From the NCBI GenBank assembly GCA_029027985.1, contig CP119076.1:3346422-3410421 (forward strand): DNA of 64,000 nt, given 5' to 3'. Origin of the DNA: Klebsiella aerogenes (lineage in GTDB: Bacteria; Pseudomonadota; Gammaproteobacteria; Enterobacterales; Enterobacteriaceae). The position numbers and the translations under genes are program-made. Positions 9,170 to 18,530 of the stretch are shown here, piece by piece (within the stretch, counting starts at the first letter, position 1; every line of letters begins with the position of its first letter). The notes under the pieces were generated by a model. The model had not been told where the DNA came from. It saw nothing but the letters and a program-made list of their open reading frames with translations, and did no database searches.

Positions 9170-9685
9170 TTAGAAGCGGTAACCAACACCCGCGATCCAG
9201 GTACCAACGTCAACGCTACGAATGCGAGACTGCTCGTAGGAGAAGTCCAGGGCAACGTTTTCGATCGGGTTGAACTGCAGACCTGCACCGTAAGAGAAAC
9301 CGTAGTCGCTCATGTCGGATTTATGGTTCGGGAAGTCGTTGTTCTGGAATTTACCGTAACCCAGACCAATCACACCGTAGATGCTCGCCCAGTCGTTCAG
9401 ACGGTAAGCCGGACCAGCGGTGATGCCATAGTACTGACCTTTGTTGTAAGTACCGTTGCTGGTGTTGTCTTTTTCGGTGTAGGTGAAGGAACCGATAACA
9501 CCCAGCGGGCTGTTATCTTGCTCGTAACGGTACTTAAGGTTGAAGCCGCCTGCTTTGTTCGCTTTACCCTGCATGTCGCTCTGAGCGTAACCACCGGTAA
9601 CGGTAGAAGTTGCAGCGAAAGCAGTAGTACCTACGGATGCAGCCAGAACAACGGCCAGTGCTGAAAGACGTGCAATTTTATTCAT
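9170..9685 (-). CDS. ompX: Outer membrane protein OmpX
   Basis: A 171-residue eight-stranded beta-barrel of the Ail/Lom/OmpX family in the outer membrane. It has a signal peptide (MNKIARLSALAVV..., cleaved after AFA) and a mature start ATSTVTGGYAQSD. It ends in Phe (GVGYRF), as barrel proteins recognised by BamA do. I chose ATG 9685, with GAGGTGG just upstream; an in-frame GTG two codons earlier is less likely. The surface-loop region near residues 105-115 (NNDFPNHKS) is the variable part. Homologues in E. coli are regulated by the CyaR and MicA small RNAs at the leader; I cannot show that here. Confidence 0.95.
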   Translation of the reverse strand: MNKIARLSALAVVLAASVGTTAFAATSTVTGGYAQSDMQGKANKAGGFNLKYRYEQDNSPLGVIGSFTYTEKDNTSNGTYNKGQYYGITAGPAYRLNDWASIYGVIGLGYGKFQNNDFPNHKSDMSDYGFSYGAGLQFNPIENVALDFSYEQSRIRSVDVGTWIAGVGYRF

Positions 9686-9691
9686 AACCAC

Positions 9692-10039
9692 CTCAAATGT
9701 GTTTCTAATAAGTCCTAAGTCTTAAATATATCAAAAACTTTTGGGAAACTCTTTTGACTTTACATTGTCTAACATACTTTTTCATGTAAGAAAAAGTTTC
9801 CACGATTTCGTAACAATCTGGAAAACAATCGCTTTTTTATCAAAAAACGTTTAACTATCGCCGCTCGCGCAAGCCGCGCATCCAGATAATTCTTAATCGG
9901 GAAGAACATTCCCGCACTCATTTTACGCCATTGTACTGTTTTTCCACCCTCTTTTTTCAACAATCGCTAAACCGTTACCGGGTAATTCCAGTACACTGGA
10001 ACCTTTACCTCTTTTTGACAAACCCTGACAGGAGAAAGG
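9692..10039. other. ompX-rhtA divergent intergenic region
   Basis: About 350 bases without a gene. The half next to ompX is A/T-rich and must hold the ompX promoter and leader. Near rhtA is the inverted repeat TTCCAGT-AC-ACTGGAA (9986-10001), about 40 bases before the rhtA start, with no assigned function. I see no open frame with a ribosome site. Confidence 0.6.
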
Positions 10040-10927
10040 ATGCCCGGCTCGTCCCGTAAAGTTCCGGCGTGGTTGCCGATACTGGTTATTTTGATAGCGA
10101 TGGTCTCCATTCAGAGCGGCGCATCGCTGGCAAAATCCCTCTTCCCGCTGGTTGGCGCGCCGGGCGTGACCGCCCTGCGCCTGACGCTCGGTACTTTAAT
10201 TTTAGTGGTTATTTTCAAACCGTGGCGATTGCGCTTTGCCCCGCAGCAGCGGTTGCCGCTGTTCTTTTACGGCGTGGCGCTGGGGGCGATGAACTATCTC
10301 TTTTATTTATCGCTGCAGCGCATCCCGCTCGGCGTGGCGGTCGCGTTGGAGTTCACCGGGCCGTTGGCGGTTGCGCTGTTCGGTTCGCGCCGCCCGCTGG
10401 ATTTCGTCTGGGTCGCATTGGCGGTACTGGGGTTATGGTTCCTGCTGCCGCTGGGGCAGAACGTCGGTCAGGTGGATCTGGTCGGCGCGTTGTTCGCGCT
10501 CGGCGCAGGCGCGTTTTGGGCTGTCTATATTCTTACTGGCCAGCGCGCCGGGGAAGAACATGGCCCGGCCACGGTCGCGATGGGGTCGCTGATTGCCGCG
10601 GTGATCTTTGTGCCGATCGGCGTAATACAGGCCAGTGACACGCTGCTACAGTGGTCGCTGCTGCCGCTGGGACTAGGCATCGCCATCTTATCAACCGCGC
10701 TGCCCTACTCGTTAGAAATGATCGCCCTGACACGCATGCCAACCCGCACCTTCGGCACGCTGATGAGCATGGAACCGGCGCTGGCGGCGCTGTCGGGCAT
10801 GGTGTTCCTCGGCGAAACGCTCACCCTGACCCAAACCCTGGCGCTGGGAGCGATTATTATAGCCTCGATGGGCTCGACGCTCACCATGCAGCGGCAATGC
10901 AAAATCGAGAAAGTGGATATCAATTAG
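10040..10927 (+). CDS. rhtA: Threonine/homoserine exporter RhtA
   Basis: A 295-residue inner-membrane exporter with two EamA (DMT superfamily) repeats, about ten membrane helices. It matches E. coli RhtA (YbiF) over its whole length: GVTALRLTLGTLIL near residue 50, LEFTGPLAVALFGSRRP near 110, and LPYSLEMIALTRMPTRTFGTL near 230. It exports threonine, homoserine and some other amino acids. ATG 10040 follows GGAGAAAGG. Single gene; a GC-rich hairpin without a clear T-run follows the stop. Confidence 0.95.
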   Translation: MPGSSRKVPAWLPILVILIAMVSIQSGASLAKSLFPLVGAPGVTALRLTLGTLILVVIFKPWRLRFAPQQRLPLFFYGVALGAMNYLFYLSLQRIPLGVAVALEFTGPLAVALFGSRRPLDFVWVALAVLGLWFLLPLGQNVGQVDLVGALFALGAGAFWAVYILTGQRAGEEHGPATVAMGSLIAAVIFVPIGVIQASDTLLQWSLLPLGLGIAILSTALPYSLEMIALTRMPTRTFGTLMSMEPALAALSGMVFLGETLTLTQTLALGAIIIASMGSTLTMQRQCKIEKVDIN

Positions 10928-11074
10928 TATTCTATTACTGCGTTAACCCACAGCCAGTGTGGGCTAACGCCACTGAGTTCAACCATTTGATTTACCTATA
11001 CTTTTAAAATAACCAGCCGATCTGCGCTATCGGACTGATATGGACTACCGATGCCTCTCCCCTCCTATCCCTTG

Positions 11075-11120
11075 CTATAATTAGTGCCGAAGTCATTTGG
11101 GACAAACGCTCTACATAATT
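11075..11120 (+). promoter_or_regulatory. Candidate dps promoter elements
   Basis: Two possible -10 elements lie upstream of dps: CTATAATT (11075-11082) and CTACATAATT (11111-11120). The second sits at about the start-site distance known for E. coli dps, which is used by RpoS and OxyR-activated RpoD polymerase. Which is used cannot be decided from sequence. Confidence 0.35.
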
Positions 11121-11136
11121 CAAATTTGAAGTATGA

Positions 11137-11670
<534 letters not shown>

Positions 11671-11679
11671 GCCCCCGAT

Positions 11680-11706
11680 GCCGTCAGCGCCTGCTGGCGG
11701 CTTTTT
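11680..11706 (+). terminator. dps terminator
   Basis: Stem GCCGTCAGC / GCTGGCGGC (with G-U pairing), four-base loop, then TTTTT. Confidence 0.9.
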
Positions 11707-11889
11707 CGTTCTCCCACCTGTTCCACTCCCTTGTCCGCATAAATCGCCCTCTTTTGGTGCACATCATTGTACATAATGCGTACTAAAGTAAATCAATTGT
11801 AATAATCACCTCACACAATCGTTACAGCAAGATTGTTTTCCCATCAGGGTTTGCGTTAAAAATGCTCTGGTTATACACCGCGTTCATAA

Positions 11890-12808
<919 letters not shown>

Positions 12809-12835
12809 TAATTAGGCCTTCTCCTCGCGGTTAAC

Positions 12836-12878
12836 GCGCCGTGGGGTTCCACGGCGCCAGGGTATCAACCCCGGCGCC
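12836..12878 (+). other. Hairpin cluster in the glnH-glnP intergenic region
   Basis: The nine-base-pair stem GCGCCGTGG / CCACGGCGC with a GGTT loop (12836-12857) can compete with a second pairing of GGCGCC at 12853-12858 with another GGCGCC near 12873. There is no T-run, so it is more likely an mRNA-stability or partial-attenuation element that keeps GlnH above GlnP and GlnQ. Confidence 0.6.
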
Positions 12879-12935
12879 GTATTCGCAGAGGCAGTTCTCT
12901 GCTTTTCACCACGGTAACAGTAACAGGAAGACATT

Positions 12936-13595
12936 ATGCAGTTTGACTGGAGTGCCATCTGGCCCGCCATTCCTATTTTACTGGAAGGCGCCAAAATGAC
13001 GCTGTGGATTTCGGTCCTCGGCCTGGTTGGCGGCTTAATCATCGGCCTGCTGGCCGGCTTCGCCCGCTGCTTCGGCGGCTGGATAGCCAACCACGTTGCG
13101 CTGGTATTTATTGAAATCATCCGCGGCACGCCGATTGTGGTGCAGGTCATGTTCATTTACTTCGCGCTGCCGATGGCATTTAGCGATTTGCGCATCGACC
13201 CGTTTACCGCCGCGGTCGTGACTATCATGATCAACTCTGGCGCCTATATCGCGGAAATCACCCGCGGCGCGGTGCTGTCAATCCACAAAGGCTTCCGCGA
13301 AGCGGGTCTGGCTCTGGGCCTCTCGCGCCGTGAGACCATCCGTCACGTGATCCTGCCGCTGGCGCTGCGCCGCATGCTGCCGCCGCTGGGCAACCAGTGG
13401 ATTATCAGCATTAAAGATACGTCGCTCTTTATCGTGATCGGCGTCGCCGAGCTGACCCGTCAGGGCCAGGAGATCATTGCCGGTAACTTCCGCGCGCTGG
13501 AAATCTGGAGCGCCGTTGCCGTCATCTACCTGATCATCACCCTGGTGTTGAGCTTTATTCTGCGTCGTCTTGAAAGAAGGATGAAAATCCTGTGA
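12936..13595 (+). CDS. glnP: Glutamine ABC transporter permease GlnP
   Basis: A 219-residue inner-membrane subunit of the HisMQ family with about five helices. The ABC-coupling EAA loop is [20 protein letters not shown] (residues about 122-141). It pairs with GlnQ. GGAAG precedes ATG 12936. Its stop overlaps the glnQ start by four bases. Confidence 0.96.
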   Translation: MQFDWSAIWPAIPILLEGAKMTLWISVLGLVGGLIIGLLAGFARCFGGWIANHVALVFIEIIRGTPIVVQVMFIYFALPMAFSDLRIDPFTAAVVTIMINSGAYIAEITRGAVLSIHKGFREAGLALGLSRRETIRHVILPLALRRMLPPLGNQWIISIKDTSLFIVIGVAELTRQGQEIIAGNFRALEIWSAVAVIYLIITLVLSFILRRLERRMKIL

Positions 13596-14314
13596 TTGAA
13601 TTTAAAAACGTTTCCAAACACTTTGGCCAGACCAAGGTGCTGCACGATATCGATCTGAAGATCAACAAAGGCGAAGTGGTGGTCATCATCGGGCCATCTG
13701 GTTCAGGGAAATCCACCCTGCTGCGCTGCATTAACAAGTTGGAAGAGATCACCAGCGGCGACCTTATCGTCGATGGTCTGAAGGTTAACGACCCGAAGGT
13801 TGACGAGCGCTTAATTCGCCAGGAAGCCGGAATGGTATTCCAGCAGTTCTATTTGTTCCCGCACCTGACGGCGCTGGAAAACGTCATGTTCGGCCCGCTG
13901 CGCGTGCGCGGCGCGTCAAAGGCGGCAGCGGAAACGCTGGCGAAAGAGCTGCTGGAGAAAGTAGGGCTCGCGGAGCGCGCGCACCACTACCCTTCCGAGC
14001 TCTCCGGCGGCCAGCAGCAGCGCGTCGCCATCGCCCGTGCGCTGGCGGTAAAACCGAAAATGATGCTGTTCGATGAGCCGACTTCGGCGCTCGACCCGGA
14101 ACTGCGCCACGAAGTGCTGAAGGTAATGCAGGACCTGGCCGAAGAAGGGATGACGATGGTCATCGTCACTCACGAAATCGGTTTTGCCGAAAAAGTGGCG
14201 TCACGGCTGATCTTTATCGACAAAGGCCGCATTGCTGAAGACGGCGATCCGCAGGTTCTGGTCAAAAACCCGCCAAGCCCGCGTCTGCGCGAGTTCCTAC
14301 AGCACGTTGCCTGA
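13592..14314 (+). CDS. glnQ: Glutamine ABC transporter ATPase GlnQ
   Basis: A 240-residue ATP-binding subunit. Walker A is GPSGSGKST, the signature is LSGGQQQR, Walker B is [13 protein letters not shown], and the H-loop is IVTHE. The start uses GTG within the GTGA overlap with glnP, implying coupled translation. Last gene of the operon, followed by a hairpin. Confidence 0.97.
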   Translation: MIEFKNVSKHFGQTKVLHDIDLKINKGEVVVIIGPSGSGKSTLLRCINKLEEITSGDLIVDGLKVNDPKVDERLIRQEAGMVFQQFYLFPHLTALENVMFGPLRVRGASKAAAETLAKELLEKVGLAERAHHYPSELSGGQQQRVAIARALAVKPKMMLFDEPTSALDPELRHEVLKVMQDLAEEGMTMVIVTHEIGFAEKVASRLIFIDKGRIAEDGDPQVLVKNPPSPRLREFLQHVA

Positions 14315-14320
14315 TATGCC

Positions 14321-14350
14321 CGGCTCTCCCTTCGCGGGGAGAGCCGCTTT
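14321..14350 (+). terminator. glnHPQ terminator
   Basis: Stem CGGCTCTCCC / GGGAGAGCCG with a six-base loop, then CTTTCC. The T-tract is weak. Confidence 0.65.
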
Positions 14351-14429
14351 CCAGCCCCATTTCCCTGTCCTGTCCCCATCCCTTTCGACACATGCCGGTT
14401 TGAAATGCGGCAGAGACGACCGCGGGAAC

Positions 14430-15344
14430 TTAAAACGGACGACGGCGCTTAGCATCATCCATAAAGCTCCAGGCAATAAAGCGGCTCTGTTTTTGCCCCT
14501 GCGCCATCTCTTTTTTTACCACCTTCACCGCGCCCACCTCAGTCAACAGGCGATACAACGGCGGCAGGTTATCGCCGCGAGAAACCAGCGAGGTGAACCA
14601 TTTGACCTGACGGCCGAACTGCTGGCTTTCACGGATCATTTGCGAAATAAAGGCCACTTCGCCTCCCTCGCACCACAGCTCCTGCTGCTGGCCGCCGAAG
14701 TTCAGCACGCTGTCTTCACCTAGCCCCAAATTGCGGCGCTTACGCTCGCCCCCGGCTCGCGCGCTGGCGGCAGAGTCGTGGAATGGCGGGTTGCACAGGG
14801 TGGCATCATAGGTTTCATTCTTATGAATAATCCCGGTGAAAATCGCCTGTCCCTCTTTCTGGCGACGCAGACGAATCTGCCGCGTCAGCCCTGGATTGCC
14901 ATTAATAATCGCCTGTGCGCTAGCAAAGGCTTCCGGATTCACTTCACTGCCGGTAAAGCGCCAACCGTACTCATGCGCACCAATCAGCGGGTAGATACAG
15001 TTCGCGCCGGTACCGATATCAAGAATGGTGGCATTTTTCGGGATTTCGCCGCTATCCTGCGCCAGCAGGTCGGCCAGATGGTGGATGTAGTCAGCGCGCC
15101 CCGGTACCGGCGGGCACAGGAAACCGTCCGGAATATCCCAGTGTTTAACCGCGTAAAAATGCGCCAACAGCGCCTTATTCAGCGCCTTCACCGCCAGTGG
15201 ATTAGCAAAGTCAATGGTTTGCTCACCTACCGGATTTAGGGTGATGTAGCTTTGCAGCTCAGGATGAGTCAGGCAAAGCGCTTGCAAATCATAGCGTTGG
15301 TGATGACGGTTACGCGGGTGCAACCCCGGTTTCTCGGCTTTCAT
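14430..15344 (-). CDS. rlmF: 23S rRNA (adenine(1618)-N(6))-methyltransferase RlmF
   Basis: A 304-residue SAM-dependent methyltransferase that modifies A1618 of 23S rRNA. The SAM-binding motif I is [16 protein letters not shown], and the N6-adenine catalytic motif is NPPF in [10 protein letters not shown]. coli RlmF (YbiN) matches throughout. ATG 15344 faces the flavin reductase gene, 97 bases away, in a divergent pair. In E. coli K-12 ybiO lies between rlmF and glnQ; it is absent here. Confidence 0.95.
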   Translation of the reverse strand: MKAEKPGLHPRNRHHQRYDLQALCLTHPELQSYITLNPVGEQTIDFANPLAVKALNKALLAHFYAVKHWDIPDGFLCPPVPGRADYIHHLADLLAQDSGEIPKNATILDIGTGANCIYPLIGAHEYGWRFTGSEVNPEAFASAQAIINGNPGLTRQIRLRRQKEGQAIFTGIIHKNETYDATLCNPPFHDSAASARAGGERKRRNLGLGEDSVLNFGGQQQELWCEGGEVAFISQMIRESQQFGRQVKWFTSLVSRGDNLPPLYRLLTEVGAVKVVKKEMAQGQKQSRFIAWSFMDDAKRRRPF

Positions 15345-15441
15345 GGCAATCTCCTTTCAACAGCCGCGTAAGATACCCGTTGACGGCGGCGCGGTAAATA
15401 AGGGAGTCTGGATATCTTCTTATTTCGGTTTCTGGTGCACT

Positions 15442-16056
15442 ATGTACTTCTACCAACCTGCAGAAGGCCACGGCCTGCCTCACGACCCGCTTAACGCCAT
15501 CGTCGGGCCGCGCCCCATCGGCTGGATCGCCTCGCTGGATGCCGCAGGGCAACGCAATCTGGCGCCCTATAGCTTCTTTAACTGTTTTAACTATCGTCCA
15601 CCCATTATCGGTTTTTCCAGCACCGGCTGGAAAGATAGCGTGCAGAATATTGTTGAAACCAAAGAGTTCGTCTGGAATCTGGCTACTCGTCCGTTGGCGG
15701 AAGCGATGAACGAGACCTCCGCCAGCCTCCCGCGCCATGAAGATGAATTCCTGCGCGCCGGGTTAACCGCTGCGCCAGGCCGGATCGTCAGCGCCCCAAG
15801 AGTGGCGGAGAGCCCGGTCAACTTCGAATGTCGCCTGTCGCAGTGTATCCAGCTCACCAGCGCCAGCGGCGATGCCATTGACACCTGGTTAGTGTTGGGT
15901 GAAGTGGTCGCCGTACATATTGATGAATCGCTACTGGAAAACGGCATCTACCAAACCGCCAAAGCCCAGCCGATTTTACGCGCCGGCGGGCCAACCGCTT
16001 ACTACAGCATTGATGAAAGCCAGCGCTTCGATCTGACTCGCCCGGACGCACGCTAA
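15442..16056 (+). CDS. Flavin reductase family protein
   Basis: A 204-residue protein with a split-barrel FMN-binding fold. It starts MYFYQPAEGHGLPHDPLNAI, followed by VGPRPIGWI and the conserved LAPYSFFNCFNYRPP stretch near residue 50. Such proteins are FMN reductases or oxidoreductases for unknown substrates. ATG 15442 is chosen because homology begins there; an in-frame ATG at 15343 would overlap the rlmF start on the other strand. It occupies a place between rlmF and mcbA that holds no such gene in E. coli K-12. Confidence 0.8.
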   Translation: MYFYQPAEGHGLPHDPLNAIVGPRPIGWIASLDAAGQRNLAPYSFFNCFNYRPPIIGFSSTGWKDSVQNIVETKEFVWNLATRPLAEAMNETSASLPRHEDEFLRAGLTAAPGRIVSAPRVAESPVNFECRLSQCIQLTSASGDAIDTWLVLGEVVAVHIDESLLENGIYQTAKAQPILRAGGPTAYYSIDESQRFDLTRPDAR

Positions 16057-16115
16057 CCAGCAAATCCCGGCGTGCTGAGCATGAGCCATGTCTGGATAAC
16101 ATCAGCATGACCATA

Positions 16116-16149
16116 AGGGCAAAAAAGTCATTGTTTGCCCTCCATTTTT
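16116..16149 (+). terminator. Terminator of the flavin reductase gene
   Basis: Stem AGGGCAAA / TTTGCCCT, ten-base loop, followed by CCATTTTTA. Confidence 0.75.
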
Positions 16150-16217
16150 ATCCTGCTGTTCTTCGCGCAACGGCCTAAACTTAAGGTATGTCCCATGCTG
16201 TTAATGAGGATATGCCG

Positions 16218-16481
16218 ATGAAAACATCTCTGCTCTCGCTGGTCTTTATCGCACTTGCCGCCCTCTCCTTCCATGCCCTGGCCGACATGCCTACAAATAC
16301 TCCCGCGGCAACAGGCCCGCTGCGCCCCTCAGGTTCCGTTTCGGCTTCCGGCGCCAGCACTCTGGATGATCTACAGGCTCAGCTGGCGGAAAAAGCCCAC
16401 CAGCAGGGCGCCCTCGCCTGGCGAATTAACGCCGCTGGCGGCGGTAATAAATTGATGGGCAGCGCGATACTGTATAAGTAA
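16218..16481 (+). CDS. mcbA: YdgH/BhsA/McbA-like (DUF1471) periplasmic protein, probable McbA
   Basis: An 87-residue small secreted protein: signal peptide MKTSLLSLVFIALAALSFHA, a short linker, then the DUF1471 fold with LRPSGSVSASGAS, DDLQAQLAEKA and the terminal SAILYK. It resembles E. coli McbA in the same place near rlmF; McbA affects colanic acid and biofilm formation there. GAGGA at 16206-16210 favours ATG 16218; in-frame ATGs at 16188 and 16212 are alternatives. Orthology is likely, function inferred. Confidence 0.75.
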   Translation: MKTSLLSLVFIALAALSFHALADMPTNTPAATGPLRPSGSVSASGASTLDDLQAQLAEKAHQQGALAWRINAAGGGNKLMGSAILYK

Positions 16482-16599
16482 CGCCCCCTAAAAAACGACG
16501 CGGCGACTCGGGAATCTATCCTGTCGGCGCCTTGCCTGGTCATTTTTCGCCCCCATATTTTCTATACTCTATATTGAGAAATGAAATGAGGAGCGCATC

Positions 16600-16866
16600 A
16601 TGGCGTCAGGTTGGGCAAACGATGGAGCTGTACAGGATCAAATCGACAGCACGGTAAACGATGCTGTCGCCCGTGCCCGTAGCGAGCTGCCAAGTGGTGA
16701 AAGCAACAAATTTTGTGAAGAATGCGGAGAGCCGATTCCCGAGGCACGGCGCAAGGCGATTGCCGGGGTCAAATACTGCGTGAAATGCCAACAGGATAAA
16801 GATTTACACAACAATACATATTCAGGATATAATCGCCGCGGTTCCAAAGATAGCCAGCTACGCTGA
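16600..16866 (+). CDS. ybiI: DksA/TraR-type zinc-finger protein YbiI
   Basis: An 88-residue protein with one C4 zinc finger: CEECGEPIPEARR ... CVKCQ. The C-terminus YNRRGSKDSQLR matches E. coli YbiI. Short DksA-like proteins can enter the RNA polymerase secondary channel, but the acidic coiled-coil tip of DksA is missing here. Function is not established. GAGGAG precedes ATG 16600. Confidence 0.92.
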   Translation: MASGWANDGAVQDQIDSTVNDAVARARSELPSGESNKFCEECGEPIPEARRKAIAGVKYCVKCQQDKDLHNNTYSGYNRRGSKDSQLR

Positions 16867-17149
16867 CCTTCCTTTACCGTTCATTACCGCCGATTGCGTT
16901 ATCTTTTCGCGCACGTTTTCTGGTGAAAAAAGTGGCAAAATGTGCCATTAGTTGCCATGGCAATAAGTTTGCGCTTCATACTCTTCGAGTGCGAAAAATA
17001 ATTTATTAATATTCAATAAATTATTCATCATTCAAAAAATTCGATTGAGACTGTGAATTTCCTTCGATTTTATCTCGCGGCAAAAAACGTGATACTTATC
17101 ACATCGACGGAACATCGTCCCCTACAGAACACACTGCGAGAGATTAATT

Positions 17150-17410
17150 ATGAAAAACATTAAATATGCTGCCGCTGCAATCGCCCTTTCCGCTCTGTCC
17201 TTCGGCGCATTCGCCGCTCAGCCGGTAACTCCGGCACAGGCAGAAAGCATGAATAAAATCGGTGTCGTTTCCGCTGAAGGCGCAACGACTCTGGATGGTC
17301 TGGAAGCCAAACTGGCTGCTAAAGCAGATGCTGCTGGCGCAACTGGCTATAGCATCACCTCCGCTAACACCAACAACAAAGTTAGCGGTACCGCGGTTAT
17401 CTATAAATAA
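17150..17410 (+). CDS. ybiJ: DUF1471 periplasmic protein YbiJ
   Basis: An 86-residue secreted protein. Signal peptide to about residue 22 (FGAFA), then MNKIGVVSAEGATTLDGLEAKL and the terminal SGTAVIYK typical of the BhsA/McbA family. It is the second DUF1471 gene within one kilobase, flanking ybiI. About 280 AT-rich bases upstream presumably hold a stress-type promoter. Strong terminator follows. Confidence 0.92.
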   Translation: MKNIKYAAAAIALSALSFGAFAAQPVTPAQAESMNKIGVVSAEGATTLDGLEAKLAAKADAAGATGYSITSANTNNKVSGTAVIYK

Positions 17411-17473
17411 TCGCAACAACACCCTGAAATGCCACTGAATTAACCCTGAAAAGACCTTTAAATACCCTTGTTT

Positions 17474-17505
17474 GCCCGTCCGAGCCACCGGACGGGCTTT
17501 TTTTT
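17474..17505 (+). terminator. ybiJ terminator
   Basis: Stem GCCCGTCCG / CGGACGGGC, six-base loop, eight T residues. It converges on ybiB. Confidence 0.95.
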
Positions 17506-17511
17506 GCCTGT

Positions 17512-18480
17512 TTACCAGCGTTCGGCAACCTGCGCCAGACCATTGGCAAGCGATGTTGTCTGGCCAGTCGCCGTCAGACAGCACGCCAACTGGATTTTCA
17601 GCGACTGCGGGATAGGCTCGCCGCCGCTCACGCAACGTTCAATCCAACGCGCGGTGGTTTCAGGATCTTTTGATTCCGGCAGTGTTACCTTTTCCTGCAG
17701 ATTATCTTCCGCTCGTTCATGCAGCACTCTCGTCCCCATCGCATCGATCAGATTGATTTGCGGACAACGCAGCGGGTTGGCATAGACTTCGCCTTCGGTG
17801 CCGTGCATCAGCAGCGCCCGGCCGCCGATTTCAGTAAAGAACTTCGCGACCTTACCCACATATTCCGGATGTGAGACGCTCGACAGACGCAGCGCGGCAT
17901 CTTCGGCGAACGGCGTCGCCAGCTTGGCCAGGGTATGCGCGCTATTGCGCACGCCCATCCGCCAGCGTAACGCCAACTGTTTCTCCAACGGCGGACATAA
18001 CGCGCCGACCGGAATATACACCGGTTCATGGCCATCGAGGCGCGCCTGAGCCTGCCCGGCATGGGCCGTGGCCGGGATCTCCATCATCTCAAAGATGGTT
18101 TCCGTCAGAACGCGGGTAGGATCATGACTCACCCCGTGAACCACCACCGGGAAACCCAGTTTATGCAGCAGAACCGCCAGCAGCGGCGTCAGGTTGGCCT
18201 GCTTACGCGCACCGTTATAGCTGGGGATCACAATAGGCATTGGTTTTGCCGCAGGCGGCGTCAGACGGATAGTCTGCAGCTGCATCGCCTCATAGAAGCC
18301 CTGCATTTCGGCTTCGCCTTCGCCCTTAATACGCAGCGCGATGAGGATCCCGCCCAATTCCAGATCGTCCACCTCGCCGTTTAGCATCCGCGTATAGAGC
18401 GCGCGGGCCGTTGCTAAATCCAGATCGCGAGCATGATTTTTTCCTCGCCCGACTTCTTTGATGATTTTGGTGTAATCCAT
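17512..18480 (-). CDS. ybiB: TrpD2-family DNA-binding protein YbiB
   Basis: A 322-residue protein with the fold of anthranilate phosphoribosyltransferase (glycosyltransferase family 3), but lacking the usual PRPP-binding Gly-rich motif; the corresponding region reads PIVIPSYNGARKQANLTP. E. coli YbiB binds nucleic acid and belongs to the SOS-linked dinG transcription unit. Here it starts 50 bases after the dinG stop on the same strand, so cotranscription and LexA control are likely. Confidence 0.9.
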   Translation of the reverse strand: MDYTKIIKEVGRGKNHARDLDLATARALYTRMLNGEVDDLELGGILIALRIKGEGEAEMQGFYEAMQLQTIRLTPPAAKPMPIVIPSYNGARKQANLTPLLAVLLHKLGFPVVVHGVSHDPTRVLTETIFEMMEIPATAHAGQAQARLDGHEPVYIPVGALCPPLEKQLALRWRMGVRNSAHTLAKLATPFAEDAALRLSSVSHPEYVGKVAKFFTEIGGRALLMHGTEGEVYANPLRCPQINLIDAMGTRVLHERAEDNLQEKVTLPESKDPETTARWIERCVSGGEPIPQSLKIQLACCLTATGQTTSLANGLAQVAERW

Positions 18481-18530
18481 CGACTTGCTCCCTCCTGCGG
18501 TTTGCTCCGCCGACCGGACCGCGTTTGTAC

